NCBI GenBank assembly: GCA_019671135.1
Contig: JAHRHY010000014.1
Coordinates: forward strand, 1,114,001 to 1,178,000
DNA from: Linnemannia hyalina
Taxonomy: Eukaryota; Mortierellomycota; Mortierellomycetes; Mortierellales; Mortierellaceae
DNA length: 64,000 nucleotides
Reading direction: 5' to 3'
Shown here: positions 10,883 to 22,506 of the stretch, piece by piece
How the letters are laid out: each line of letters opens with the position of its first letter
Numbering within the stretch: the stretch's first letter is position 1
Made by a program: the position numbers and the translations under genes
The notes under the pieces: model-generated
Told to the model about the DNA's origin: nothing
Seen by the model: the letters and a program-made list of their open reading frames with translations, nothing else
Databases searched by the model: none

Positions 10883-13800
10883 CTAATGCTCATGAGCAGC
10901 AGCTGTTGCACCTGCAGCGGCGGTGGCGACGGCAGTTTTGGGAGTTGCAGATTGAGGTTGAGTTGGAGGCTTGGGCTGAATACGAGAGCTTTTGCGCTTG
11001 AATCCTCCACCAGTCGTCAAAGTCACACCATCTGAAGTTGCAGCAGGGGCACCATTGCCAGAAGCCGAGTTATTACCATTGGCAACATCCTTGTTCTTGC
11101 GCCCTCCTCCACCACCACCAGCACCACCAGCACCACCAGCACCACCGGCACCACCGAAAGCGGCACCGCCTTCTTTAGTCTTGCCAAGGAGGAGCTTGTG
11201 CGTCTTGGCCAGGACTGGGAATTGTGGATTCAACTGCTGCTGCTGCTGCTGCTGCTGTTGACCCTGATGTGGCCCTTGCTGCTGACCCTGTTGTTGCTTA
11301 TTCATCTGTCGATTGAGCTGCTTATTCAACTGCTTCTGCTGCTTCTGCTGCTTCTTCTGAGCTTGCTGTGCCAGTAGCTGTTGTTGGATCTGCAAATGCT
11401 TCTGTTGGAGATGTTGAGCAAACTGGTCTCCCAATGGCTGCTGAGTCGGCTTGTTGTTGTTGTTGTTGTTGTTGCTGTTGGTGATGTTGCTGTTGCTGTT
11501 GTCGCTGGTGTTGGTGCTGCTGAGCTGGGTGGTATCGTTACTGCCAGCTCCGACGACAACAGGTTGCTGAGAGACGGTCTGCTTGAGGCTAACAGAGTTG
11601 GTAGCACGAGCTACGGCGGAGGCAAAGACGGCCGCTGCGACGGCTCCCTCTCTCGCAGTTCCTCTAAGAGGAGAAGCAGCAGCAGGAGGAGGAGCAGGAA
11701 CAGGTGCCACAGAACCGGACGCGGCCGTACCAGCAACACCAGTAGAATCAGCGGCGGTAACAGAATGGAGTGTCCGAGCAACAGATCGCCTCTGGCGACG
11801 TTTTCGAGACCTGGAATCACCGTCGGGACCACCCTGCTGTGAATCATTGTCGTCACCGGCGTCATCGTCTCCATCAACAGCTCCTCCTTCAGAATCCCCA
11901 GCATCAAACGCAGCGGTCGCGTTCTTCTTGCCATCGGTATGTCCTGAGGCGATCACGGCGGCGCTCGCAACGACTTGAACGACGGCTGGTTCCTGAACAG
12001 GCTGTTGAGCGGCTTCTGCGGTGGCAGGAGTGGACGCTATCGAACTGGATATGTTCCGTGACGAGGACGAGGACGATCCAGCTTGGTGGTCGCGTGAAGC
12101 CTTGTGCGACTCTCGCTGCTCGCGTCTAATCTCCTTTCTCTCCAGCTTCCTTTCCGTCTTCTTCTCCCTCGATCGATGGGTCTCAGTCGCTCCAGGTCCA
12201 ATCACGGTCTTCTCTTGTACTTGTCCCTGTGCCTGGACAGGGGTTTCAGCCACCTTGACCTGAGGGTGAACAGGAGGTGCCTGTTGAACCTGAACAGGCG
12301 TCCGTGGTCGCACAGCAGCAATCTTGACCTGAGCAGCAGCACGAGCCTGCTTGGACGCAAGTATCTTTTCCTGCGCAGGTGTCAAGCCACCCTTACGGCC
12401 CCCAGGTGGGTACCGTCCCCTCGCAAACTCCTCGTCATCATCAGCATGTCCCGAAATGGTCTCAAACGCGCCCTGGAAATCTCCACGACTCAACGTCAGA
12501 TACAACGTCTCAAAAATAGTCCACACCCTGACCAAATGTCGGCCCGAACACGATCCTGCAACATTACGGTCGAGGATAAACGGGTCCATGACAATCAGTT
12601 TCTTCTCGCCCCTGCCACGCTGAGGGGGTTTGACGTTCGGGTTGCCATTCTTGCGGGCCTTGGTCAGTTCCTCTCGGGTGCGGACTCCGCCACCAACACG
12701 GACATTGACCTCCATGGTTTGGTAGTCGTAAAATCGGGAGTAAAACTCAAAAAACTCGATCAACAGCTGGCCGACAGATTTGGTGTTGGCGGCGCCAAAG
12801 TCTTTGTAGCGTCCTGGGTCCCGATCAAATGTGCAGTTGATGACATCCTTGCCGCCGCGACCCTCGTGGTTCATCTGGACATAGAGCTCCGTCATGTGCG
12901 ACTCGGGTTGCATCTGCAAGGCGGGTAAAACTGGCGGTTCCTAGAAAATGGAAATCAATAGTAAGTACAGTTGAGCCGTCAGTTTCACATCCAGGGTTTC
13001 TCATCCTGTTTAGATATGCGGACGAAATTATATCTCACACATTCTTTACCTGTGCCTGCAAGAACCCAATAGCCATCATGACATAGGCATAACTACTCAA
13101 CCAAGACTGACTCGAATCATTGATCCCATGCTTCTTGACCAACGTCTTGAGACTGTACAGGAACGGTCGTACTCGATCGTCAATCATGGTGTAGCAACGG
13201 ATCAGCTCGCTGTTGTGGATCCCGAGGACATGGTTAGTGTTCACATCACATTTGGTCCTGGTCGCTGGGTCGACAAACTTGACAATGGGAACGCGTGCAT
13301 TCGTGATCGGCTGGACTTGAATCATCCCCCCGCGTCGTAGGACATTGGCGACCGCGCGAACATTGTTGTATGAGGCTGTTTGTTGAAAGTGGTCAGTTGT
13401 GATGCATAGATCGGCGTCGCTCGATTCCGAACCCAATCCACTTGCATATGACCTACAATATTCAAATAAATAAGCGTGTATTAATTAGACATTCCTCTCG
13501 GTCGGCGAAATCTACGGAGCACGACAGTCTCGAATGAAAATACTTATAGAGTACATACCCAAAGACTTCAAGACGCAATTTTTGGCCTGGGAAACCAGCA
13601 TTCAAAATCCCCTGAAGCTTCTGCACAAGCATGGTGCGCCTGGTCATATACTCCTGACTCGGCACCAATCTCTGATAAAGCTCCATGATCCCGTCGCCCA
13701 CAGTCTTGAAAGCGCCCTCGGCCGGCACAACCAAGGGCAGATCAAACAAGCCCTGTAACCCGTATGTCGGCTTGCGATCACCTTTCCCTTTAGCCTCTAC

Positions 13801-14811
13801 AATCTGTAACCCCTTCAATCGCTGACTGATCTCGCCCAGATGGTGCGCCGCCGCCTGACTCATAACAGCATCCGAGGTGCCCATAGCCTTCTCGGCCTGC
13901 TTCCTTGCCTGGATCTCACGACGTCGTTGGGCGTACCTGGACCCATAGGGCATCAGCAGTTCCGGTTCCGAGCGATCAATGTCAGATGTTGTGATGGTGC
14001 GGTTCCAGTAATCTTTACGGAGTCTGAACAATACTCGGGCGACCATGTCCTGATACTCTGGGTTGACATGACCATATCGATCGTTAAACTCCTTGATCTG
14101 GACCTCGTTGAGCGCCGGGATGAAATAGCTGTCCGAGACCGAAAGCCGTCCTGATGGGAATACGATGCCTGCCTTGACAAAGACAACGTTGTCTTCATCG
14201 TGACCTTGTTGCTGATCAGAGCGGTCTTGATCCTGTACCTCAACATCACTGTCCGCTTCCTGTGCATGCTCCTGCTCCTGTTCCTGTTCCTGTGCATGCT
14301 CCTGCTGCAGATCACTCTTATCTCCATCATGACGACCATGATCACCATCCTGATCCACACGAACAGCCTTTGCAGCAAGAAGGGTACCCCCGCCACCGCG
14401 ACAGCCTTCCGCATCCAAAAAGTACCCATTACACCCCCCAATGTCCCTCACATACATCTTGACCCTCTCAACATCCTCCAACCCAGCATCCTCCAACTCA
14501 TTCTCCGCCAATGCGCTCACGCCATGCTTCGGGTGTACTTCATGGTACGCACGACAGACCTCCTGGGCGATTTCAAAAGCTCTAGCCAGACGGGTATAGA
14601 ACAAAGGTACGAGGATCGGTTTGTTGGAGTTGTTGATCCCGCGGACGGGGGCCGATCTGGAACGGTGGAGGGTCGATTCTTCAAGGAGGATCGTGTCAAA
14701 AATTAGGTCAATGAACCTAGGTCTTGCTTCTACTTCTCCTCCTCCTCCTCTTCCTGAAGCCTTTGCCTCTGCTCCTGGGGTCGAGACTGCTGCCACAGGG
14801 GAGGGTTGCAT
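10883..14811 (-). CDS. Cid1/TRF-like noncanonical poly(A)/poly(U) polymerase with long Gln/Asn/Ala-rich tail
   Basis: Three exons (14811-13559, 13452-13050, 12940-10883), 1,237 aa. The catalytic palm has the pol-beta signature GSYASGLGSESSDADLCI, formed across the exon 1/2 junction, with the DxD pair in SSDADLC. The third carboxylate is probably the Asp of KCDVN. A PAP-associated region follows (SQSWLSSYAYVMMAIGFLQ) with NTKSVGQLLIEFFEFYSRFYD. This family adds untemplated U or A to RNA 3' ends in the cytosol or nucleus. The ~450-residue N-terminus and ~500-residue C-terminus are low-complexity: Gln- and Asn-runs, a Gly run (about 11100-11160) and Arg/Lys-rich patches. A good acceptor just before 14886 keeps the frame open upstream, and ATGGAG at 15026-15021 before a GT donor could be a two-codon first exon. 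The start is therefore uncertain. Confidence 0.87.
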
Positions 14812-14886
14812 GGGCTCTTCCTCTGTGTGAAGGGCGGTGGCGGTGGTGGTGGCGTTGGTGGCGCTGGGTTCAGCTGTAGTAGATAC

Positions 14887-15450
14887 CTACAACCACAAAG
14901 AGAGGTAGGTCGTGAAAACGCGGTGTGAGCTCAACATGGAAAATAAAATAAAATGAGAGCGCCATGCAAAACTGCGGCGTAATGGAGGTGATGGCATTCA
15001 AAAGGGGAAGGTGTGGTTACCTCCATTGGATGAGCGACTTTTGTGCAAGGGTGTTGTGCTTTGTTGGGTGTAGAAAAGAGGGAAGGCGAATGAACAAGGG
15101 ACAGAGAGAGAGAGAGAGAAAGAGGAGCGATGGTATTGAAGGTCAAACCAACGACTGAAAAAAGTGAACCTCCCCCCTGGGTCCCGAACACAAAGAAAGC
15201 GCACTGCACTGCGGCCCATTCGAAACAGTCACTGTGACAGACTTCAAAGCCTTCGCCGCAAATGCATGCTAATTTACTACAAGGTAAGGAGACCCTGCAA
15301 GCCTTGTTTTTTGTTTGTAGTTGTTGACACACAATGAGAAATTATCTTGAAAGGACATGGATGACTCCCATTACCATCCATGATTCAAATAAGATAAAGT
15401 ACCTGTTTGAGCACGGCCTTTGTTTGTATAGATATGCTTTACTTTTTTTT
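14887..15450. other. Intergenic between nucleotidyltransferase and DUF4097-like paralogue 2
   Basis: Contains the 5' leader of the minus-strand nucleotidyltransferase, including a possible two-codon first exon at 15021-15026, and a GA repeat at about 15104-15120. The rest, to 15450, is 3' flank of the next minus-strand gene. No other gene seen. Confidence 0.5.
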
Positions 15451-17503
15451 CTAGAGGACTATCTGGCGCGCCATATCAAGTTCTGCCGTGCCTACGTGCG
15501 TGTTGAGTTTAAGACTCGAGTACCTGCCCCGAGGTGTTTGTCCCGTCTCAGTCCGCCAGCCCTTCAATACCCTGTCCGATTCGTACTTGACCTTGGTCGT
15601 CTCCATATCTACATGATGAATGCCGACAGAACCACTCCCTGCCTCCACTCGGAATGATCCCACATATGGAGTCGTCTAACCATGCTCAAGAAGGAACGAC
15701 AATGTTGGTCAGTAATTTGCAAAGTAACACTCCTCAGATGAAAAAAGCGCGCTCGCAAGAAGATGACATAACTTACCAGGCCAACGTCAATATTACCGTT
15801 AGTAACAATGATCTTGCCTGTCATCACGTCAGTAGATTGGGTGACATTTAGGGACACATATCCATCGACCATAAGCACGGACATCGAAGGGCCAACCACT
15901 ACATTGCCCTCAATCAATCCAACACTTCCTCCCAACGTCATCGCCATCACATCGGCATCAATCCGCGTGTATCCTGTCACGACTCGTGTGCTAAGGTCCT
16001 TGATCTGGAGCGGGTGATTTGGGAGGAGCATTGCCAGCGTAACATCCCCTTCGTCCACAATAATCTTCAATTTTTCCATCACCCTCATCCGTGGTGACAA
16101 CGACAACCGGATTGTAACCGACATACAGTCGTTAGATTCAAATCCGGGATCCTTGTAGAGTTCCAGCCTGAGTTGACCCGTGGACGGGTCAACTCCGGAT
16201 TGAACAAGGAGCTTCTTCTTAAACTCATCTCGGTCCCTTGCTGTCCCAAAAATCGCGATCTCTGACATGTCTGGATCCTCGCCTGCATGGTCCCGTTGCT
16301 CCAGAATCACCGTCGTGGTCTATTGTTGTTTTAAGTTTTGGTGAAGGGATAAGTTATATGGCAGCGTAATTAAAGTGCTCGACCTAAGCATAAGAGCATT
16401 TGACAGCAGGAAAGCAAAAGCTGCGAACAAACATACCACGCCGTTGGAAGAAATGAACATGTCGTTGATTTTGAGAGGGATGGAGTGGCTGAGAATTGGC
16501 CTTGTGAATCCACAACTTCCGTTCCCACTCTATATTTCATTATTTTTTCGCAAGCAGTTCAACGAAAACAAACTTCAGTAACGAATAACACAAGCATAAT
16601 GTGTAAGTAGCAATCAAAACCAAGGTGCGACAACAGCCTACAAATATCAAACACTTACATCGTCGTCTTCATCGTGGACAGTTATGGAGAGAAGGACGAC
16701 CACTGCCAAGAAGATCAGCCAGAACTTGTTGAACCTACGAGATCCATCATCAGAGTCACCATCTAATGTGTCCAATATTGCCAAGAAGCAAACACAATGT
16801 CAGAAAAATAAGGCGCTTCTTGCAAAGATTATGACATTTTCTCTTATAACTTTTAACATTTCCATTATCCAAAACGACAAATGCGGTGTCCTGGAATCGT
16901 ACATGTAGACCTGGGTGACCCTGGGGTGTAGGGTGTGGCGGGTGGGATGGTCGAGTATGAAGTTGCAGGAGGTCCTGAGGAGGGCAGGAGTGGCGCAGAG
17001 GGATTAGTGTATCCATGGTTGTTGTTGTCTCCGTAATAGTTCTGTGGTGCCCTTGGTGGTTGTGCTACTTCATCGTATGCAGGTGGCGGTTGGTCGTCTA
17101 GTGATATGTACATGTTTAGGGAGAAGGATAGTGAATATCAGACGGTTCCTTAGCACTGTTGCGAAGTATGGAATGTGAAACCATTATTTTCGTTGGCCGG
17201 ACAAATACCTTCAGGATAATGCTGTGCACCCTGTTGGGCGGGTATTGCGAAAGGTACTGTTGGTGCTGCTGCTGGGTGTTGTTGCGGAGAAGTAGCTGCT
17301 GACGGTTGGCTGCTTGTTGTCGCTATTGGAGGTGCGAAGGGGATAGAAGGGGAACGGATAGAAGGGGAACGGGTAGGAAAAGTTGAGGAAGGTACGTCGT
17401 TAAACCCTACGGCGTAAGGAGATTGCTGTCCGAAAGTCGACTGTTCTTCCTCGGGGATGAGGACAGATGGGTTGACGCCCTTGCGGTCCTTGGAGGCAGC
17501 CAT
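15451..17503 (-). CDS. Type II membrane protein with DUF4097/adhesin-like ectodomain (paralogue 2)
   Basis: Six exons (17503-17209, 17097-16903, 16762-16659, 16529-16437, 16319-15777, 15675-15451) total 484 aa. Exons 1-2 encode a Pro/Ser/Gln-rich cytosolic arm with a PPPAYDE motif of the PY (WW-domain-binding) type. Exon 3 encodes basic RRFNKFW followed by the single helix LIFLAVVVLLSI. Exons 4-6 encode a beta-rich ectodomain with regularly spaced GDV, GSV, GNV and GYV strands, ending in a segment alignable with the last exon of the 5.7-8.2 kb gene (SLESG/RVEAGSG, KKTATLLSGW/DRVLKGW). Intron phases are 1,1,0,0,0, identical to that gene. Residue identity is modest, so the duplication is old. 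Function unknown; a cell-surface or wall-facing role is inferred from topology. Confidence 0.82.
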
Positions 17504-17775
17504 ATGTTGGCTGTGTGGGAAGGTGTGTTGTTGGTTGGAAAAGAATGAGGGTGTGTGAATGAATGGGCGAAGGAGGAGAAGAGGGTTGATGGAAAGTGGG
17601 AAGGTGTGGTGAGAATGAAATCATTTGTCACGTCAGTGTTGCACACGCCCTTAAGAGGATATTCACCTGTGGGGCGCATTAAGAACTGAGAACATGAGAA
17701 TGCATTTCTTTGTTCCACGGAGACCATCAAAAGCCAATGTTTTATTTTCATACAAGTATTCTTTTTTTTCTCTTC

Positions 17776-20230
17776 CTAGGCTCCGACACGCTTCTTCATC
17801 TTGATCACATAACTCTCGGTCGCAAACGCGGTCGTAATAAACTGCACATAGTCCTCTCTCTGTCGGGGAACATACTCGATATCATACGTCGTCAGAATCG
17901 TCGCCAAAATCAATCTCATCTCCATCCTATCCATCATCCACATGGAGCATGGTATGATAATAGTTAGCAAACACGGGCGCAAACGAAAATGAAAAAAGGT
18001 GAATATGAGGACTGCTTAGAACACAAACACTTACATGGCAAAGTTCTTGCCAACACAGTTGCGGGTGCCAGCAGAGAAGGGATAGAACGTGAAATCCTGG
18101 ATGGGAGGGAAGGGCGATTCCTCGGGGATCCATCTCTCAGGGAAGAAGTTGTTGGGCTCAGGGAAATAGTCCGCATTGTGGTGCAACTGTGAAATTTGTG
18201 CCAGCACGACTATTGGGAAAAAAATGAAGACCGTGTAATAGTTAGACACACGAGGTAGGAACTCACAGCGGTTGCGAACTGTGAAATGAAAGCAACCTAC
18301 TTGTCCCCTTGGGAATGTTGTATCCTCCCATGATCGTATCTTCATTCACTTCTCGAGGCAACCCTAAAATGATGAACAAGATAACGCGTCAGAAAATAAC
18401 AACAACTACTCATTGTCAGGCAAAAGAAAACACAATGTCGTTTACCAGTGGCAGCAACGGGGCGCAAACGCATTGACTCGTTGATGCAGGCTGAGAGATA
18501 GGTCAACTTGCGGACTTGATCATAGGTAGGCAGAGCTCCTGTAGGATTGCTTGCAGTGGCCTGATCAAGTTCCTCGCGCAATCTCCTCAATGCCTTGGGG
18601 TTTTTAACAAGGTACATCAGTGCGACCGTAATTGCCGTCGATGAAGTCTCTGATCCAGCAATCCTACGTAGAAAAGAATAGAGTGGTGGTTTAGTGGGTT
18701 GCGGACCAAATTACTCATTTTCCCAGTGCGCCTTGCGATTTGCAACTCGAAACAAAACACAAGCCGGAACCTACAGGAAAACAAGGGCCTCGGTTTGGAC
18801 AGCTCGGTCGGTCAACTTTCCGGCAATCATGTCCGCATATTCATCCCCCGTTTCGCCATTGCCGCTCGCCCGCTCGTTCGCCTGAGCATCAATCAAGAAC
18901 TGCAACAGATCCGCTCTCCTGCCTGCCTCCCCTGCCTGTCGCCTAACATTAACGCGCTCAACCGAAAAGTCGATAAACGAGTAGTCGATTGGAACAAACC
19001 AGCGCATCCAGGGGTTGAACGTCTGTTGCATACTACGCTTCAAACTCTTTGCCATCTGTTTAGGGATAGGATGGTTGTCGTCCTTAACCATGTCGAACGA
19101 CTCTCCAAAGGCCGTCTCGCCGATAATGTCGAGTGAGAGTCGGTTCATGAACGAGCAAATGTTGATGTGTCCCTTGGGGAGGACCTTGGCTCCGTTCTGA
19201 ACTGAGGTTGGGTCCTGCAGAATTTCGTCGATTTTTCGAATCATAATGTGGATGCAATCCCCCATGATGGGTTCCAGCGATCGAAGGTACTGTAATCCGA
19301 ATGCTGGAGCAACAAGTCGTCTCTAGATACGTGAAAGCAATGCACAGCGTTAGAACGACGTGTCAAGGGGCCTCAAAGCACAAAGTCCCTATATATCTGT
19401 CATGGCGGGTTTACCCTGTTCTTGTGAAAATCTTTGTTGCGCGAGGAAAATAGACTGTGCTGCTTGTAAAGTTCTAGTCCCTCATGGATCTCGCTTTTAG
19501 GATAGTCAGATGCAACAAGAATCTCGTGGATGGCGTCCTTGTCCGCGACCGATACAATGTTGGGTGCTATGACGAACAATGAGATAGTGACAATGTTAGA
19601 GGATATTGCAGTAGGAAGGTTCCTCCAGGTGAATGAATGCAGGGCTGGAAGTACTTGCCTACTCGCACGATCTTTCCGTACCGCTCATGTGTCTTTGGCA
19701 GGAAGTAATGGCTATGTGGATCAATCGACAGATCAATGGCATTAGATATTGTGGGTCACGATATGTTAATTGCACACCAACCACGCAACGAAATGTGTAC
19801 CTTCGTCCAGTGTAAACGCCCAGCCCAGTGAACACATAGGTGAATGCAAAGAGACCTGCAGGGAGATGGCTCAAGCGGTCAAAATAGCGAGTAATAATGA
19901 ACTATTCAAGCAAGAGACGAAAGAAGAAAAGTGTTACCGAAACATGCCACAGACAAGGTTAAAGTAACGTCGAAAGCAATTAAAGTGAGAACACGGAAAA
20001 ATCTTTGTGGAGAGATAACGATAGAGTGTAGGGAATGAGCAACGAAAGACAGACAGGGGTGCAGAGGACCGGAGAGCCTGTATTACCTTTCGAAGGGTAT
20101 TCAAGAAGACGAACGTGGCAATGATCCTGACGATGCTCCGGGGTTTCTTCAAGTCCGCCAAGGATTTCGGATACTTGTCCAAGAATGCCTTTAGGAACGG
20201 CCAGTTGTTCAGTGTGGACAAGACTGCCAT
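17776..20230 (-). CDS. Cytochrome P450 monooxygenase, microsomal type
   Basis: Haem-thiolate monooxygenase, anchored in the ER by an N-terminal hydrophobic region. Clear exons: 19566-19415, 19322-18775, 18663-18446, 18363-18301, 18209-18035 and 17926-17776. Motifs seen: the I-helix segment AGSETSSTA (exon 18663 on), ExxR in ESMRLRP, the PERF-like region FFPERW, and the haem loop FSAGTRNCVG with the Cys ligand near 18050. The N-terminal exon starts MAVLSTLNNW at 20230; segments at about 19865-19800 (LFAFTYVFTGLGVY) and 19715-19660 (HYFLPKTHERYGKIVRV) belong to the protein. I could not fix their junctions in frame, so the first three exons are approximate. Substrate and CYP family cannot be assigned from sequence alone. 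Confidence 0.9.
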
Positions 20231-21338
20231 GTTTTATTAGGGGTAGAGGGAACGATGAGCAACAGCAGATTGAGGGAGTAGTTGTTCGGTGTGTGAGTTG
20301 CGAGGAAGAACGAGAAGAAGAGAGGGGGAAAGAAAAGAATGAGTAAAAGCGCGGAAAAAGAAGCGAACGCTGAGAAAAAATAAGGTCGACGAAAAAGCCC
20401 CGAGAAGGAAGCGGGGGATGGGGTGGATTGACTCTTTACACGGCGTGGATGACCCCATTTCCTTGCATTTCGGCTGGCGGTTTGTGCTCACCTTGCACAC
20501 ACGTACCTCCTCCTTCTTTTCGTCTAACGCTCATCAGCCGAGGAGTTGAACAAGGGACGAAGGGAAGTCACAGACAGCGGCAGTGGCTAATGGGAGAGAA
20601 GCGGGAAGAATGGGAAAAAAAGGAAACCGGTATGTTTGTCTGCTGCTGGCCATGATTCCCACGTACAGATTGAGGATCTACTGCCACTTCCTTGGCGACC
20701 AATTGCTCCGAGGGTGATGCCTCGTGGCGAATTCGTCTATCAACAAGCCATGAGCCGAGGATACCGACCCTTAAAACCTGTATTCTTGTTCTAACTTACA
20801 AGATCACTCTGTCAAAGAAAAAGAAGCAGAGGAATGGCATCACCGTTACCAAAGAACTGTAAGCGGGATGCTAACGCCAAAGGCAAGTGAGCCCTAGTCC
20901 AGGCAGGTGCATGGATCGACCTGATGCAACTGCACTGCGCAGCTGTATGTCTAACAAGTTGGGCGCGTTTCATCGACGTGATTTTGGTATCTGAGGAATA
21001 ATAACGCGTGTGTGAGAGTGACGGTCAGGATAGCCGTCTCGCATGGACCAAGCAAGAGTCATCAATGGACAGAAGAGAGAAGCAATGCTTTGCTTGGACT
21101 GAGGGGATGCCCTTTGTCCCGAATGACGTGTTCGAAGTGCTTTTTGGCGCTCAACAATGCCTGAATGTCTGTCCCCGCACACCCAGTCACATCTAAATTC
21201 TCCTCCTTTGCAAGAAGGCATAAAAAGGTGCGCAGAGCTCCTCCATTTCTCTTTTCTTCTTTTCTTCTTTTCTCATCTCATTCCATCAACCAACACACTC
21301 TTCCCCTCTCCCACCCTCAAACCAACTACATACACAAC
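20231..21338. other. Divergent promoter region between P450 and SOD1
   Basis: About 1.1 kb. The part next to the P450 start is GA-rich on the plus strand (about 20280-20400), giving a CT-rich leader for the minus-strand gene. The end next to SOD1 has a TATA-like site at 21220 and a CT-rich leader. The middle (20600-21100) shows no ORF of protein-like composition and no RNA gene. Confidence 0.55.
21220..21227 (+). promoter_or_regulatory. TATA-like element of SOD1
   Basis: ATAAAAAG about 120 nt before the SOD1 ATG, followed by a CT-rich leader with no earlier ATG. This supports 21339 as the start. Confidence 0.55.
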
Positions 21339-22506
21339 ATGACTGTCAAGGCTGTCTGCGTCTTCCGCTCCAACGACAAGAACGTCACCGGAACCATCCA
21401 CTTCACCCAGGAGAACGAGGCTGCTCCCGTCCACGTCAAGGCCGAGCTCGCCGGTTTGGCCCCCGGTCTCCACGGATTCCACATCCAGTAAGTCTATTCT
21501 ACACACATACGACTGCGCTGCGCTGTTTTTTCTGGGATATACTCGTCTTGATGATGATCGCGTCGGTCGATCTGTATTTCACGCCATCGATACCAGAATC
21601 GCGTATGTGTGATAAAGAAGAGAGTGTTGTGTGTCTGTCGTCGTTCGTGGTGGTGGTACGTTTTTGAAGGAATTTTTATGGTTTCCTATTCGACCCGGGA
21701 ACATGATCAACAAGGGTGAGAAAGAGGAGATATAGATCGAGCAGTCGCCTCCTCCATCACACCATACACCCATACATACGCCATATCGACTCTCTCTCTT
21801 CCTCTCCGGAAAAAAGACAGCATCCTCTTGCAGGCAATTGCGTGAGAATTGCTGCAGCAACGAAAAGCGATCCCTTCTTACCCTCCTCCCCTTCATCCTT
21901 ACACAGTCTCTCTCCTTTAACCTCCCCCTCTTCTCGTTGTGTCATTATTTGCCAATTGCACGCATTCGCATAACAAAAAATCTTCTGACACTAATCTTTT
22001 TTTTCCCTTGAAACTTATAGCGAGTTCGGTGACAACACCAACGGATGCTTGTCTGCCGGTGGTCACTTCAACCCCCACGGCCAAACCCACGGTGCCCCCA
22101 CTGCCCAGATCCGTCACGCTGGTGATCTCGGAAACGTCACCGCCGGCGCCGACGGCAAGGCCACCTTCGACGGCAGCGACTCCCAGCTCAAGCTCATCGG
22201 ACACCACAGCATCATCGGGTACGTTTCCTTCTCTTTTTCTCTAGATGGGGGGAAGAAGGCTCTCATTCTTTCTTTCTCGTTCTTTCTATGGATGGATAGC
22301 AGACGAGTCGGTTCAAATTCATATCTGATCGCAATTCCTAACGCCTCTTTTCCTTTCTCTCTTGATTGTCGCCTTACTTTCATAGACGCACCGTTGTTGT
22401 CCACGAGGGTGAGGATGATCTCGGACTCGGTGGTCACGAGCTCTCCCCCTCCACCGGTAACGCTGGCGGTCGTCTCGCCTGCGGTGTCATTGGTGTCACC
22501 AAGTAA
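21339..22506 (+). CDS. SOD1: Copper/zinc superoxide dismutase
   Basis: Dismutes superoxide to oxygen and hydrogen peroxide in the cytosol and mitochondrial intermembrane space. Three exons (21339-21487, 22021-22218, 22386-22506) give 155 aa, the normal length. All metal ligands are present: copper His in GFHIHEFGD (formed across the first intron), bridging His in GGHFNPH, zinc His in NPHGQTH and IRHAGD with Asp in AGDLGN, and the last copper His in [11 protein letters not shown]. The active-site Arg is in [10 protein letters not shown]. The conserved disulphide Cys pair is NTNGC and RLACG. Intron 1 is 533 nt, long for this window. No signal peptide, so this is the cytosolic form. Confidence 0.97.

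Noticed and set aside
12104..12928. 274-codon plus-strand ORF
   Set aside because: Antisense to the third exon of the nucleotidyltransferase; Leu/Arg/Ser-rich with no motif.
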